Shown here one piece after another: positions 48,020-57,044 of a stretch of DNA of 64,000 nucleotides (position 1 is the stretch's first letter; every line of letters begins with the position of its first letter). Position numbers and translations under genes: made by a program. The DNA comes from Pseudosulfitobacter pseudonitzschiae (lineage in GTDB: Bacteria > Pseudomonadota > Alphaproteobacteria > Rhodobacterales > Rhodobacteraceae). The notes beneath the pieces are model-generated. The model saw nothing but the letters and a program-made list of their open reading frames with translations, ran no database searches and was not told the origin of the DNA. The stretch is taken from NCBI RefSeq assembly GCF_002222635.1, contig NZ_CP022415.1:1860001-1924000 (forward strand), read 5' to 3'.

Positions 48020-48048
48020 GGTTTACGCCGCCCGATGGGCAGGGTCAA
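48020..48048 (-). promoter_or_regulatory. nuoA: Candidate nuo operon promoter
   Basis: On the minus strand TTGACC (48048-48043) and TAAACC (48025-48020) with a 17-base spacer, about 58 bases before the nuoA start. The -35 match is good, the -10 fair. Confidence 0.35.
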
Positions 48049-48282
48049 CAGAAGCAAGACGGTTTTGGACGGGTTCGAGAGGGATGGATCGGGCGAAGAG
48101 CGGGCAGTGCCTTCAGACGTGTCAAAGTTTACCTGGTATCGGCACCTGATCACACAGCCTGAAACAAGACCCGCAACGCCGTCACGCCAATGGCGCGCTT
48201 ACAGCAGCACGCCGGGCGCTGCCCTATGTGGCGAGATCACGAACGGACCCGAACCGGCCATGCGGTGACGCGGTGCGCTCTT

Positions 48283-48309
48283 GGTCCGCAGTGTGGGACA
48301 TTGCGGACC
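48283..48309. repeat. Inverted repeat GGTCCGCA/TGCGGACC
   Basis: Perfect 8-base arms with an 11-base spacer, 36 bases beyond the stop of the mini-helicase gene. No T-run follows, so it may be a weak terminator or an end mark of the inserted segment. Confidence 0.35.
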
Positions 48310-48344
48310 TTCTGCGAAAGCCTGTAAAGCAAGTTTGGCCTGAC

Positions 48345-49058
48345 TTACGCCGCCTTCTCGATCTGGACTTCGCCGTCATGCAAAAAACATCGTTTATCGA
48401 AGAGTGACAGATCGAGGGGATTTGGCAATCGAATGTCATCGATGCTTGGCATGAGACCTGAGGATAGCTCAAAAGTGCGGTCAATCTGTGAGATCATGAC
48501 AACAATCGCCCCGCATTTGGTGGCAAATGCCCTCAGTGCCCGGACTTGTTCTTCGAGCGGAGGATTGCGCCTTCGTTGATCCAATAGCTGCAAGTAGTCG
48601 ATCACTACCAACGCATCATCAGATGACTTGTTGAGGCATTCGATGACATAATCGGCACAGATGTTGTCCGAGGTATCAACGACGACGGGGCGGTCAAATC
48701 CCTTGGGGTCGAATCCAAGCTTTTCAAACCGATCCCGGACATCGGCTTCATTAAAGTCCAAGGTGAAAAAATATCCTGTACGATTGATCTTTTCAGCCAA
48801 CGCAGTCAGTTCCAGCCCCAGAAGGGTTTTGCCGTGGCCGGGGCGGGCACCGATAAGCAGCATGTCGCCTGCACCTAACTGCTTCACGATCTCCTTGGCA
48901 GGGGTCGCTTTGGAGTAGTTAGATGCTAAATGACTCCAATCCTTGAAGCCTTCTTCGGCGGCAATCTGGTTGAGTGCCTCGTGGAGCTTGACGTCGTTTC
49001 CGCGTACCAGAAATTTTGCCCGGCGCTTTAGTTTATAGATTGGTGATGACAGTCTCAT
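48345..49058 (-). CDS. DnaB-like mini-helicase (RecA-fold ATPase)
   Basis: A 237-residue protein with the core of DnaB/RecA-type helicases: Walker A GARPGHGKT, Walker B ALVVIDYLQLLD, and VMISQIDR, all as in the C-terminal domain of DnaB. The N-terminal 55 residues (KLHEALNQIAAEEGFKDWSHL) form a small helical part instead of the DnaB primase-interacting domain. It starts at 49058 after GAGGAGGTTCAGG. Composition is lower in GC than its neighbours. It lies alone between the nuo and liu operons, in an apparently inserted segment. Its function is unknown. Confidence 0.75.
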   Translation of the reverse strand: MRLSSPIYKLKRRAKFLVRGNDVKLHEALNQIAAEEGFKDWSHLASNYSKATPAKEIVKQLGAGDMLLIGARPGHGKTLLGLELTALAEKINRTGYFFTLDFNEADVRDRFEKLGFDPKGFDRPVVVDTSDNICADYVIECLNKSSDDALVVIDYLQLLDQRRRNPPLEEQVRALRAFATKCGAIVVMISQIDRTFELSSGLMPSIDDIRLPNPLDLSLFDKRCFLHDGEVQIEKAA

Positions 49059-49314
49059 CCTGAACCTCCTCTTTCGAGCGGTCTCCGCAATCCCTCCTTA
49101 TGCGCGTGCTCGAACAGGTTGGGTTCGAAATAGTATCGCTCCGCATGTCGAATGCTGCCCCAGTGGAGGGGGGAGGCCCGAGCAAGGCTACACTCATTTT
49201 CCTACCTGATTTATCGGAACGGTCAATTGGGTTTCGGTTATTCGCCGCACGCTGACGAAAGCTAAGGTAGGCCTCAAAGTCGACCATCTGTACAGTCCGG
49301 TCAGCGTTCTGCAC
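49033..49314 (-). CDS. Possible small protein upstream of the mini-helicase
   Basis: A frame of 93 codons from a GTG at 49314 that overlaps the mini-helicase start by 26 bases. The N-terminal part (MVDFEAYLSFRQRAANNRNP) is protein-like, but the rest (Ser/Thr/Arg-rich, SSTRIRRDCGDRS) is not distinctive and no ribosome site precedes the start. Two ATGs inside are alternatives (49287 and 49197). It may be the leader region of the mini-helicase transcript or a gene remnant. Confidence 0.25.
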   Translation of the reverse strand: MQNADRTVQMVDFEAYLSFRQRAANNRNPIDRSDKSGRKMSVALLGPPPSTGAAFDMRSDTISNPTCSSTRIRRDCGDRSKEEVQDETVITNL

Positions 49315-49324
49315 GCCTCGCAGT

Positions 49325-50107
49325 TCACACCATCCACGCCGCCTTGCGCTTGTCGAAAAACGCGCCGATCCCTTCGGCGGCTTCCTCGGTCTCCCACCGG
49401 TTTTTCAACGCCTGCACGGTCATGTCGATGGTGTCCGCATCAATGCGCGGCCCCAGACTGCGCGCCAGCGCCTTGGCCGATGCGACGGCACCGGGGGCGG
49501 TGCTGAGGTAGGGCGACACTTCGGCCTCGACTGCCGCCGCCAGATCACCGCATGGCACCACGCGCGCCAACAGGCCCAGTTCCACAGCCTCGGGCGCGTC
49601 GAACAGACGGCCCGAGAAGAACACCCGCCGCGCACGTCCCTCACCCATGCGGGCAATGACATAGGGGCCGATGGTGGCGGGGATGATGCCCAGACGCACC
49701 TCGGTCAGGCCCATCTTCAGATGATCCGCCCCCAGCGCCACATCGCAGACGGACGCCATGCCGACGCCCCCGCCAAAGGCATTGCCCTGCACAGCACCGA
49801 TCAGCGGCTTGGGCATGGTGTTCAGCGCCTGCAACATATGCGCCAGCTTGCCCGCCTCGCGGGCACGGGTGTCAGGGTCGGCGGCCATCTGTTCGCGCAT
49901 CCAGTCCAGATCGCCGCCTGCACAGAACGATTTGCCCGCACCGGTCAGCACCACCACGCGCACCGTGTCATCCGTGCCCAGCGCCCCTGCCGCCTGTGTC
50001 AGTTCGGCCAGCATCTGCGCCGACATGGCGTTGTGCTTTTCGGGCCGGTCGAGCATCAGCGTGGCCACACCGCGTGCATCCACGTCGATCGAAATCGTTT
50101 CGTACAT
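49325..50107 (-). CDS. liuC: Enoyl-CoA hydratase family protein (methylglutaconyl-CoA hydratase type)
   Basis: A crotonase-fold enzyme of 260 residues; in this operon it most likely hydrates 3-methylglutaconyl-CoA to HMG-CoA in leucine breakdown. Oxyanion-hole segments KSFCAGGDLDWM and GNAFGGGVGMASVCD are visible. It is the last gene of the operon, 21 bases after the HMG-CoA lyase gene. The substrate is inferred from the neighbours. Confidence 0.85.
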   Translation of the reverse strand: MYETISIDVDARGVATLMLDRPEKHNAMSAQMLAELTQAAGALGTDDTVRVVVLTGAGKSFCAGGDLDWMREQMAADPDTRAREAGKLAHMLQALNTMPKPLIGAVQGNAFGGGVGMASVCDVALGADHLKMGLTEVRLGIIPATIGPYVIARMGEGRARRVFFSGRLFDAPEAVELGLLARVVPCGDLAAAVEAEVSPYLSTAPGAVASAKALARSLGPRIDADTIDMTVQALKNRWETEEAAEGIGAFFDKRKAAWMV

Positions 50108-50128
50108 ATTCCTGTCCTTCTTGTACGC

Positions 50129-50983
50129 CTAACTGCGCAGGCTTATGGCAAAGGCGGCAGCCTCGGCGATCACATCGGCATCCAGTCCGGTCTGATAGCC
50201 CAGCCGTTTCAGATGCGCCGCAACCGCTTCGGTCGCCACATTACCGGCCGCACCAGGGGCAAAGGGGCATCCGCCCAAACCACCCACCGCCGCGTCGAAC
50301 ACCCGCAGACCCATCGCCAGTGCCGCGTCGATATTGTCCATCGCACGGCCATTGGTGTCATGGAAATGCCCGGCCAGTCGGCCCGCAGGCACCACATCAC
50401 GTACCGCCAGCAGCATCCGCGCCACGGCGTCCGGCGTGCCCTTGCCGATGGTGTCGCCCAGGCTGATCTCGTAACAGCCCATGCCGAACAGCTTGTCCGC
50501 CACATCGGCCACGGCCTGCGGCGCAACCGCGCCGTCATAGGGGCATTCCACCACGCAAGACACATAGCCGCGCACCGGCAGATCAATGTGCCGCGCAGCC
50601 TCGATCACCGGCGCGAACCGTTCCAGCGATTCTGCGATGGTGGCGTTGATGTTGGCCTTGGAAAACCCTTCCGACGCCGAGGCAAAGACCGCGATCTCGT
50701 CCGCGCCTGCCGCCTGCGCGTCCTCGAACCCGCGCATGTTGGGCGTCAAGGCGGCATAGCGGATGCCATCGCCCCGGGTGATTCCCGCCAGCACCTCGGC
50801 GCTGCCCGCCATCTGCGGAACCCACTTTGGGCTGACAAAAGACGCACATTCGATGCGGCTGAAACCAGCGCGGCTCAGCATGTCGACCAAGGCCACCTTA
50901 TCGGCCACCGAAATCTCGTTCGGTTCGTTCTGCAACCCGTCACGCGGACCGACTTCGAAAATCTCGCAAACACCCAGACTCAT
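50129..50983 (-). CDS. liuE: Hydroxymethylglutaryl-CoA lyase
   Basis: Cleaves HMG-CoA to acetoacetate and acetyl-CoA, the last step of leucine degradation. The 284-residue TIM-barrel protein has the N-terminal EVGPRDGLQNEP metal-binding segment and the catalytic Cys loop GGLGGCPFAPGAAGNVATE (in pieces GGLGGCPFAPGA and AGNVATE). It lies 27 bases downstream of the biotin carboxylase gene. Confidence 0.95.
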   Translation of the reverse strand: MSLGVCEIFEVGPRDGLQNEPNEISVADKVALVDMLSRAGFSRIECASFVSPKWVPQMAGSAEVLAGITRGDGIRYAALTPNMRGFEDAQAAGADEIAVFASASEGFSKANINATIAESLERFAPVIEAARHIDLPVRGYVSCVVECPYDGAVAPQAVADVADKLFGMGCYEISLGDTIGKGTPDAVARMLLAVRDVVPAGRLAGHFHDTNGRAMDNIDAALAMGLRVFDAAVGGLGGCPFAPGAAGNVATEAVAAHLKRLGYQTGLDADVIAEAAAFAISLRS

Positions 50984-51010
50984 GGCAATTCCTCCCTTGC
51001 TGTGAACAGC

Positions 51011-52948
51011 CTAGGCTTCCGGTTCCAATTGCACCAGTGCCGCGCCCGCTTCGACTTGCGCGCCCTCTTCCACCAGCACTTCGGCCACAATGCCATCGCG
51101 CACAGCCAGCAGGCTGTGCTCCATCTTCATCGCTTCGAGAATAGCCAGCCGTTCGCCCGCCTTGACCGCCTGCCCCGCCTTGGCAAAAAGCGACCGCACC
51201 AGCCCCGGCATCGGCGCTTCGATCAGGTTGCCATCGCCGCCTGCGGCACTCGCGCGTTCCAGCGGGTCCACAACACCATAGGCCAGCCCATAGCCGTCAA
51301 AGACAGTGATCTGCGCGCCCGCCTGCGCCACGTCCGGCGCTGCCTGTCCGTCGATCTGCCAAAGCGCACCGACACGGCGTACGGCCACCGCAGTGCCATC
51401 CACGACCCAATCCTGCGCCATGGGGCCCAGCACATCGACGTGCAACACAATGTCGGCCTCGCCGTGCACCAGCGTCAAGGCACGCCGCAGCGGCGCCCAC
51501 AGCGCAAAGCCCGTATCCGCCGCAGGCCGGTCCAACCCCAAGGCCACCATCCCCGCCGCCACCGCATGACGCGGCGCGGCCTCGGGGGCGGCCACCAGTT
51601 CGTCCAGATCGCGCCCGATCAGGCCGGTGTCGACCTCGCCCCGGCCAAAACCCGCGTGCCCTGCCAGCGCCCCCAGAAACGCAAGGTTGGTGACAGTGCC
51701 CCCCACCTGCGTGCCTGCCAGTGCCGCCCGCAACCGTGCCAGCGCCACGTCACGCGTCGGGCCGTGCACGATCACCTTGGCAATCATCGGATCGTAAAAC
51801 GGGCTGATCACATCGCCTGCCCGCACCCCGCTGTCTGCGCGGCAGCCGTCAGGAAATTGCAGATGCGTCAGCGTGCCGGTCGCGGGCAAGAAACCCTTCG
51901 GCACGTCCTCGGCATAAAGCCGCGCCTCAAATGCGTGTCCGCTGATGGTCAGGTCGTTCTGTGCCGCAGGCAGCGCCTCGCCCGCCGCCACGCGCAGTTG
52001 CCATTCCACCAGATCAACACCGGTGATCGCCTCGGTCACCGGATGCTCGACCTGCAGCCGCGTGTTCATCTCCATGAAAAAGAACCCGTCGGCATTCAAC
52101 CCGTCCGAGCCGTCGACGATAAATTCGACCGTGCCAGCCCCCGCATAGCCGATCGCCTCTGCGGCACGCACCGCCGCTGCCCCCATTGCGGCGCGGATTT
52201 CGGGCGTCATATCGGGCGCTGGCGCCTCTTCGATCACCTTCTGGTGGCGGCGTTGCAGCGAACAGTCCCGCTCGAACAGATGCACAGCTCGGGTTCCGTC
52301 GCCAAAGACCTGCACTTCGATATGGCGCGGCTTGCTTACGAATTTCTCGACCAGCACGTCCGAGTTGCCAAAGGCGGCCTTTGCCTCGGAGCGTGCCGAC
52401 GCCAGCGCCTCCTGAAACCCCTCTGCGGCATCGACCTGCCGCATCCCCTTGCCGCCACCGCCTGCCACGGCCTTGATCAGCACCGGAAAGCCGATCTTTT
52501 CCGCCTCTTTTGCCAGCAGATCATCCGACTGGTCCGACCCGTGATAGCCTGGAACAACCGGCACGCCTGCCTCGACCATCAGCGCCTTGGCCGCGTCTTT
52601 CAAACCCATCGCGCGGATCGCACTGGCCGACGGCCCGATAAAGATCAAACCGGCCGCCTCGACCGCCTCGACGAAATCCGGGTTCTCCGACAAGAACCCA
52701 TACCCCGGATGGATCGCCTGCGCGCCCGTATCCAAGGCTGCGCGAATGATCACGTCGCCGCGCAAATAGCTCTCGGACGGGGCCGCGCCGCCGATGTGCA
52801 CGGCCCGATCCGCCATCGCCACATGCTTGGCGCTTGCATCCGCATCCGAATAGACCGCCACACAGGTCACCCCCATGCCCTGCGCCGTCTCCATCACGCG
52901 GCAGGCAATCTCGCCGCGGTTCGCAATCAGGATCGTGTCAAACATCAT
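51011..52948 (-). CDS. liuD: Methylcrotonyl-CoA carboxylase, biotin-containing subunit alpha
   Basis: The biotin carboxylase/biotinyl carrier subunit (645 residues). The N-terminal ATP-grasp biotin carboxylase starts FDTILIANRGEIACRV; the C-terminal biotinyl domain carries EAMKMEH with the Lys to be biotinylated by BirA. The start is the first of two ATGs at 52948 (AGGACGGGA before it); the frame upstream is the hairpin-element region. It acts with the beta subunit encoded 94 bases upstream. Confidence 0.95.
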   Translation of the reverse strand: MMFDTILIANRGEIACRVMETAQGMGVTCVAVYSDADASAKHVAMADRAVHIGGAAPSESYLRGDVIIRAALDTGAQAIHPGYGFLSENPDFVEAVEAAGLIFIGPSASAIRAMGLKDAAKALMVEAGVPVVPGYHGSDQSDDLLAKEAEKIGFPVLIKAVAGGGGKGMRQVDAAEGFQEALASARSEAKAAFGNSDVLVEKFVSKPRHIEVQVFGDGTRAVHLFERDCSLQRRHQKVIEEAPAPDMTPEIRAAMGAAAVRAAEAIGYAGAGTVEFIVDGSDGLNADGFFFMEMNTRLQVEHPVTEAITGVDLVEWQLRVAAGEALPAAQNDLTISGHAFEARLYAEDVPKGFLPATGTLTHLQFPDGCRADSGVRAGDVISPFYDPMIAKVIVHGPTRDVALARLRAALAGTQVGGTVTNLAFLGALAGHAGFGRGEVDTGLIGRDLDELVAAPEAAPRHAVAAGMVALGLDRPAADTGFALWAPLRRALTLVHGEADIVLHVDVLGPMAQDWVVDGTAVAVRRVGALWQIDGQAAPDVAQAGAQITVFDGYGLAYGVVDPLERASAAGGDGNLIEAPMPGLVRSLFAKAGQAVKAGERLAILEAMKMEHSLLAVRDGIVAEVLVEEGAQVEAGAALVQLEPEA

Positions 52949-52987
52949 TCCCGTCCTTCTACATCTTTCAACAGGCCCGTTTCTTTT

Positions 52988-53028
52988 GGCCCCAAATATC
53001 CCGGGGGTCCGGGGGCTGGCCCCCGTCC
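52988..53028 (+). repeat. Dispersed GC-rich hairpin element, reduced copy 6
   Basis: AAATATCCCGGGGG followed by hairpin 2 CGGGGGC-TG-GCCCCCG (53010-53025), a 7-base stem; hairpin 1 is missing. It lies on the plus strand in the 94-base gap between the two methylcrotonyl-CoA carboxylase genes. Confidence 0.6.
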
Positions 53029-53042
53029 TCCGCTGGCCAGTC

Positions 53043-54650
53043 TCACATCCGGAACAGACCGAACCGCGTATCTTCGATCGGCGCATTCAGGCTGGCCCGC
53101 AGACTCAGATCCAGCACATCACGGCTTTTGCGCGGGTCGATCACCCCGTCGTCCCACAGCCGCGCACTGGCATAAAGCGGGTGCGATTGTTCTTCGAACA
53201 TATCAATCGTGGGCTGTTTGAACGCCTGCTCGTCTTGCGCGCTCCATGTCTCGCCGCGCGCTTCCATGCCGTCGCGTTTGACCGTGGCCAACACGCCCGC
53301 CGCCTGTGCGCCGCCCATGACGCTGATGCGGCTGTTGGGCCAGGTCCACAGGAACCGGGGCGAATAGGCGCGCCCCGCCATGCCATAGTTACCCGCCCCG
53401 AACGAGCCGCCGACCAGCATGGTGATCTTGGGCACCGAAGTGGTGGCCACTGCCGTCACCATTTTGGCCCCGTGCCGCGCGATGCCTTCGTTTTCGTATT
53501 TGCGCCCGACCATGAAGCCGGTGATGTTCTGCAAGAACACCAGCGGGATCTTGCGCTGCGAACACAGCTCGACAAAATGCGCGCCCTTTTGCGCGGCTTC
53601 CGAAAACAGCACGCCGTTGTTCGCGATAATGCCGACAGGCGTGCCTTTGACGTGGGCAAAGCCGCAGACCAGCGTTTCGCCAAAGCGCGATTTGAACTCG
53701 TCGAACACACTGCCGTCGACCAGCCGCATGATCACCTCGCGGATGTCATAGGGCGTGCGTGCATCCGCAGGCACCACGCCCAGCAGTTCCGCAGGATCAT
53801 AGGCAGGCTCATCATAGCTGACAGCACCGGACGCAAAACGCGTCCCCGCCCCCTCCAGCGATCCCACCGCGCGCCGCGCCAGCGCCAGCGCATGTGTGTC
53901 GTCCTCGGCCAGATAGTCGGCCACCCCGGACAGGCGCGTGTGCACATCGCCACCGCCCAGATCCTCGGCGCTGACCACCTCGCCCGTGGCCGCCTTCACC
54001 AGCGGCGGGCCCGCCAGAAAGATCGTGCCCTGATCGCGCACGATGATCGTCACGTCCGACATCGCAGGCACATAGGCCCCGCCCGCCGTGCACGATCCCA
54101 TCACCACGGCGATCTGCGGAATGCCCTTGGCGCTCATCTGCGCCTGATTGAAAAAGATACGGCCAAAGTGGTCGCGGTCGGGAAAGACCTCGTCCTGATT
54201 GGGCAGGTTCGCGCCACCGCTGTCCACCAGATAGATGCAGGGCAGATGGTTTGCCTCGGCGATTTCCTGTGCGCGAAGGTGTTTCTTGACCGTCATCGGG
54301 TAATAGGTGCCACCCTTTACGGTCGCATCATTGCACACCACCATCACGTCGCGGCCCATCACGCGGCCCACGCCGGTGATCACGCCGGCGCCGGGTGCGG
54401 CACCTTCGTACATGCCGTGCGCGGCTGTGGCACCCACCTCCAGAAACGGGCTGCCCGGGTCCAGCAGGTTCGCCACCCGTTCGCGTGGCAGCATCTTGCC
54501 GCGGCTTACATGCCGGTCGCGCGACCGCTCGCCGCCGCCCAGGGTGGCCGCCTGCGCCGCCTCCTGCACCTGTTGCAGCGCCGCTTCATGCGCCTGCTGG
54601 TTGGCCTTGAAATCGGCCGAAGTTGTCAAGATCTGTGACGTCAGTTTCAT
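53043..54650 (-). CDS. liuB: Methylcrotonyl-CoA carboxylase, carboxyltransferase subunit beta
   Basis: Transfers the carboxyl group to 3-methylcrotonyl-CoA in leucine degradation. The 535-residue protein has the carboxyltransferase segments [30 protein letters not shown] and [19 protein letters not shown] (given in short pieces). Length matches MccB (about 535). The ATG at 54650 overlaps the acyl-CoA synthetase stop by four bases. Confidence 0.95.
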   Translation of the reverse strand: MKLTSQILTTSADFKANQQAHEAALQQVQEAAQAATLGGGERSRDRHVSRGKMLPRERVANLLDPGSPFLEVGATAAHGMYEGAAPGAGVITGVGRVMGRDVMVVCNDATVKGGTYYPMTVKKHLRAQEIAEANHLPCIYLVDSGGANLPNQDEVFPDRDHFGRIFFNQAQMSAKGIPQIAVVMGSCTAGGAYVPAMSDVTIIVRDQGTIFLAGPPLVKAATGEVVSAEDLGGGDVHTRLSGVADYLAEDDTHALALARRAVGSLEGAGTRFASGAVSYDEPAYDPAELLGVVPADARTPYDIREVIMRLVDGSVFDEFKSRFGETLVCGFAHVKGTPVGIIANNGVLFSEAAQKGAHFVELCSQRKIPLVFLQNITGFMVGRKYENEGIARHGAKMVTAVATTSVPKITMLVGGSFGAGNYGMAGRAYSPRFLWTWPNSRISVMGGAQAAGVLATVKRDGMEARGETWSAQDEQAFKQPTIDMFEEQSHPLYASARLWDDGVIDPRKSRDVLDLSLRASLNAPIEDTRFGLFRM

Positions 54651-56134
54651 GCCGTCCCTTTCCCAGTTTCTGCCACCGCTTGCGCACGCAGCGCCTTGCG
54701 GATCACTTTGCCCGTCACCGTCATCGGCAGCGCATCCAGAAATGCGATTTCGCGCGGGTAGGAATATTGCGCCAGTCGCGCTTTGACGTAGTCTTGCAGG
54801 GTCTGTTCCGTCGCCGTGGCGCCGTCCTTCAGCACCACATAGGCCTTGACGATCTCGGTGCGCATCGGGTCGGGCTTGCCGACGACACCCACAGTCGCCA
54901 CATCGGGGTGGGTCATCAGACAATCTTCGATCTCGGCGGGGCCGATGCGGTAGCCCGACGAGGTGATCACATCATCCTCGCGGCCCACGAACCGCAGATA
55001 ATCACCTTCCCACAGGCCGCGATCGCCGGTCAGCATCCAGTCGCCGTGAAACTTTTCGGCGGTAGCTTGCGCCCGCTGCCAGTAGCCCAGCATCATGCTG
55101 GGCGCGCCGCGCCGGATGGCAATGTCGCCTTCCCCGTCCGTGGGCTGGCCCGCATCGTCGATCACCGCGATGTCAAAGCCCGCGACCGCCTTGCCGATAC
55201 AGCCCGGACGCGGCGGAAAATCGACGGCACAGCTGCTGGCGACCATGTTGCATTCGGTCTGCCCGTAAAACTCGTTGATCTGCACGCCAAAAGCATCCCG
55301 CCCCCACGCCAGCATCTCGGCGCCCAAAGGCTCGCCGCCACTGGCAACCGTGCGCAGACCGGGCAGCTTTGCCCCTGCGGCTTTCAGCATCCGCAAGGCG
55401 GTGGGCGGGAAAAACACGTTGCGCACGCCACCCTCCGCGATGATCTGCGCGCAGCGGTCCACGTCGAATTTCGGCATGCGTGCGGCGACCACAGGGACGC
55501 CCAGCCGCAGGCCGGGCATCAGCACATCGAACAGCCCGCCGATCCATGCCCAGTCGGCGGGGGTCCACAAGCAATCATCCGGCTGGCCCAGATGGTCGTG
55601 GCTGGCGCTGACACCGGACAGATGCCCCTCAAGCACGCCGTGCCCGTGCAGCGCCCCCTTTGGCGTGCCGGTGGTGCCCGAGGTGTAGATCAGCACGCAA
55701 GGCACCTCCGCGCCGCCCGCAGCATAGTCCACCGGACCACCCGCAATACCGCAGCTTGCCGCCATCACGGGTGTCGCCAGATCGCCCAGCAGTACTGCCC
55801 CTTCGGCGTCGGTCAGCACCAGTGCGGCACCCGCATCGCTGATCCGTGCCGCCAGAGCGTCATGCTGGAACAGCTTGAACAGCGGCACCGAGATTGCGCC
55901 CACCTTCCAGATCGCCAGATGCGCCGCGGCACACCACGGCGTCTGGCTGAGCAGCACGCCCACGCGGTCGCCCGGCGCTACCTGTGTCAGCAGCGCGCGC
56001 GCGATGCCGTCGACCATATCCGCCAGATCGCCATAGCGCACATCACGGCGCCGCCCCTCGGACAGGTTTATGATGGCCACCTTGTCCGGTTCATGGTCCA
56101 GACAGGTTTGTGCAATGTTGGGCAGGGTGGTCAT
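54647..56134 (-). CDS. Acyl-CoA synthetase (AMP-binding) in the leucine operon
   Basis: A 495-residue AMP-forming enzyme: P-loop [16 protein letters not shown], the adenylate segment [27 protein letters not shown] region (in pieces [13 protein letters not shown] and VGREDD) and the C-terminal [10 protein letters not shown]. Substrate may be acetoacetate or a short branched acid; the protein is shorter than acetoacetyl-CoA synthetase (about 650). It overlaps the LprI-like gene by four bases and liuB by four. Confidence 0.85.
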   Translation of the reverse strand: MTTLPNIAQTCLDHEPDKVAIINLSEGRRRDVRYGDLADMVDGIARALLTQVAPGDRVGVLLSQTPWCAAAHLAIWKVGAISVPLFKLFQHDALAARISDAGAALVLTDAEGAVLLGDLATPVMAASCGIAGGPVDYAAGGAEVPCVLIYTSGTTGTPKGALHGHGVLEGHLSGVSASHDHLGQPDDCLWTPADWAWIGGLFDVLMPGLRLGVPVVAARMPKFDVDRCAQIIAEGGVRNVFFPPTALRMLKAAGAKLPGLRTVASGGEPLGAEMLAWGRDAFGVQINEFYGQTECNMVASSCAVDFPPRPGCIGKAVAGFDIAVIDDAGQPTDGEGDIAIRRGAPSMMLGYWQRAQATAEKFHGDWMLTGDRGLWEGDYLRFVGREDDVITSSGYRIGPAEIEDCLMTHPDVATVGVVGKPDPMRTEIVKAYVVLKDGATATEQTLQDYVKARLAQYSYPREIAFLDALPMTVTGKVIRKALRAQAVAETGKGTA

Positions 56135-56625
56135 TCACCGATCCCGCTGTCGGCCAGATACAGCGCCTGCATCGCGGTCAGGCGCATCAGACAGCCCACC
56201 GTCGCAGGTCCACCCCCCGTGCCACCACCCCACTGTGCGCGTTCATAGTCGCAAGTTGCATCGCGAAAGGTGATCCATGCCCGCTGCATGTCGCGCAGGG
56301 CGGTTTCCGAAGGCGTCCCATTCAGGTAATCGTCATCCGCACGCGCCCTTGTGCGGGCCGCGCCATAGTTTTCGTTCAGCTTGGCATCCCAATACTGCAA
56401 TTCGCGGTCCAGACAGCCCGACATGCCCACCGTCGAAAAGCCGCCCGGCGTGTCTTCCATGCAGGCGTTGGCTGATGTGCCAATACAGGCCATCTGTCCC
56501 GCCATATCAGGTGCATTCGACAGGCATGAAGCGGTGATAGTCGATGTAAACGCCAGATCTTGTGCCGCCAACGGGGTCACAGGGGCGGCCAGAACGGTTG
56601 CGATCAAGGCACGTTTGAGTAGCAT
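56131..56625 (-). CDS. Lysozyme inhibitor LprI family (DUF1311) protein inside the leucine operon
   Basis: A 164-residue secreted protein: signal peptide MLLKRALIATVLAAPVTPLA, then a cysteine-rich domain with the LprI/DUF1311 core LDRELQYWDAKLNENYGAA and ITFRDATCDYERAQ. Relatives in other bacteria bind lysozyme or are of unknown function. It overlaps the acyl-CoA synthetase gene by four bases although it has no evident link to leucine breakdown; the start is the ATG at 56625 (GGAGAGGGAA just ahead). Confidence 0.8.
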   Translation of the reverse strand: MLLKRALIATVLAAPVTPLAAQDLAFTSTITASCLSNAPDMAGQMACIGTSANACMEDTPGGFSTVGMSGCLDRELQYWDAKLNENYGAARTRARADDDYLNGTPSETALRDMQRAWITFRDATCDYERAQWGGGTGGGPATVGCLMRLTAMQALYLADSGIGE

Positions 56626-56666
56626 GATATTCCCTCTCCCTTCACACGACGACACCGCGCCGCCGC

Positions 56667-57029
56667 TTATGTCTCTGCCGCGTTTCGCGGCGCGGGAAGC
56701 TGGTCCAGCAGACCGCCGAACCGGCCAATCAGGTAGACCCGCCTGCTCCCTTGCGGCGTGGTGCAACTAATCACCAGCCGCACCGCTGCCTGTTCCCCCG
56801 GACGCCCGACACAATCGCTCGGGCTGGCGCCCGCGCCCGTCTCGGCCACGTAAAGCCGTGCGTAATGGTCCAGCAGAGCACTTTCATCCAGATGCGCCCA
56901 GATCCAGCCCAACCGGAACACCCAAAGCGCACCCAACAGCGTCACCACCACCAGCGGCATCCAACGCAGCCAGCGTGGCAGTGCGGGCGCAGACCTATGC
57001 ACGGCGCAGGCCCCGAATGTCGCGTTCAC
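56667..57029 (-). CDS. Hypothetical single-pass membrane protein in the leucine operon
   Basis: A 120-residue protein with one membrane segment (WMPLVVVTLLGALWVFRLGW, about residues 23-42) and a soluble domain with two cysteines (SDCVGRPGEQ, ISCTTPQGS) likely facing the periplasm. No family recognised. It lies between the LprI-like and the dehydrogenase genes on the same strand. Confidence 0.55.
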   Translation of the reverse strand: MNATFGACAVHRSAPALPRWLRWMPLVVVTLLGALWVFRLGWIWAHLDESALLDHYARLYVAETGAGASPSDCVGRPGEQAAVRLVISCTTPQGSRRVYLIGRFGGLLDQLPAPRNAAET

Positions 57030-57044
57030 GGGACCACGCGTTCG

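Larger units (their letters stand above)
47963..48344. other. 382-base non-coding region upstream of nuoA
   Basis: No convincing gene lies here. It holds the candidate nuo promoter (48020-48048), a long inverted repeat (48283-48309) just beyond the mini-helicase gene, and otherwise unremarkable sequence. Two open frames that cross it (48224-48484 minus, 47507-48268 plus) have no protein-like character. Confidence 0.6.

Noticed and set aside
49194-49397. Possible transposase or integrase remnant on the minus strand next to liuC.
   Set aside because: The end of the frame looks slightly protein-like, but no motif of a recombinase or terminal repeats could be found, and most of it overlaps liuC.
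49721-53221. Very long open frame of 1166 codons on the plus strand across the leucine operon.
   Set aside because: It is antisense to three well-identified enzymes and its translation is Arg/His/Pro-rich without domains. Such frames are expected in GC-rich genes because of third-position bias.
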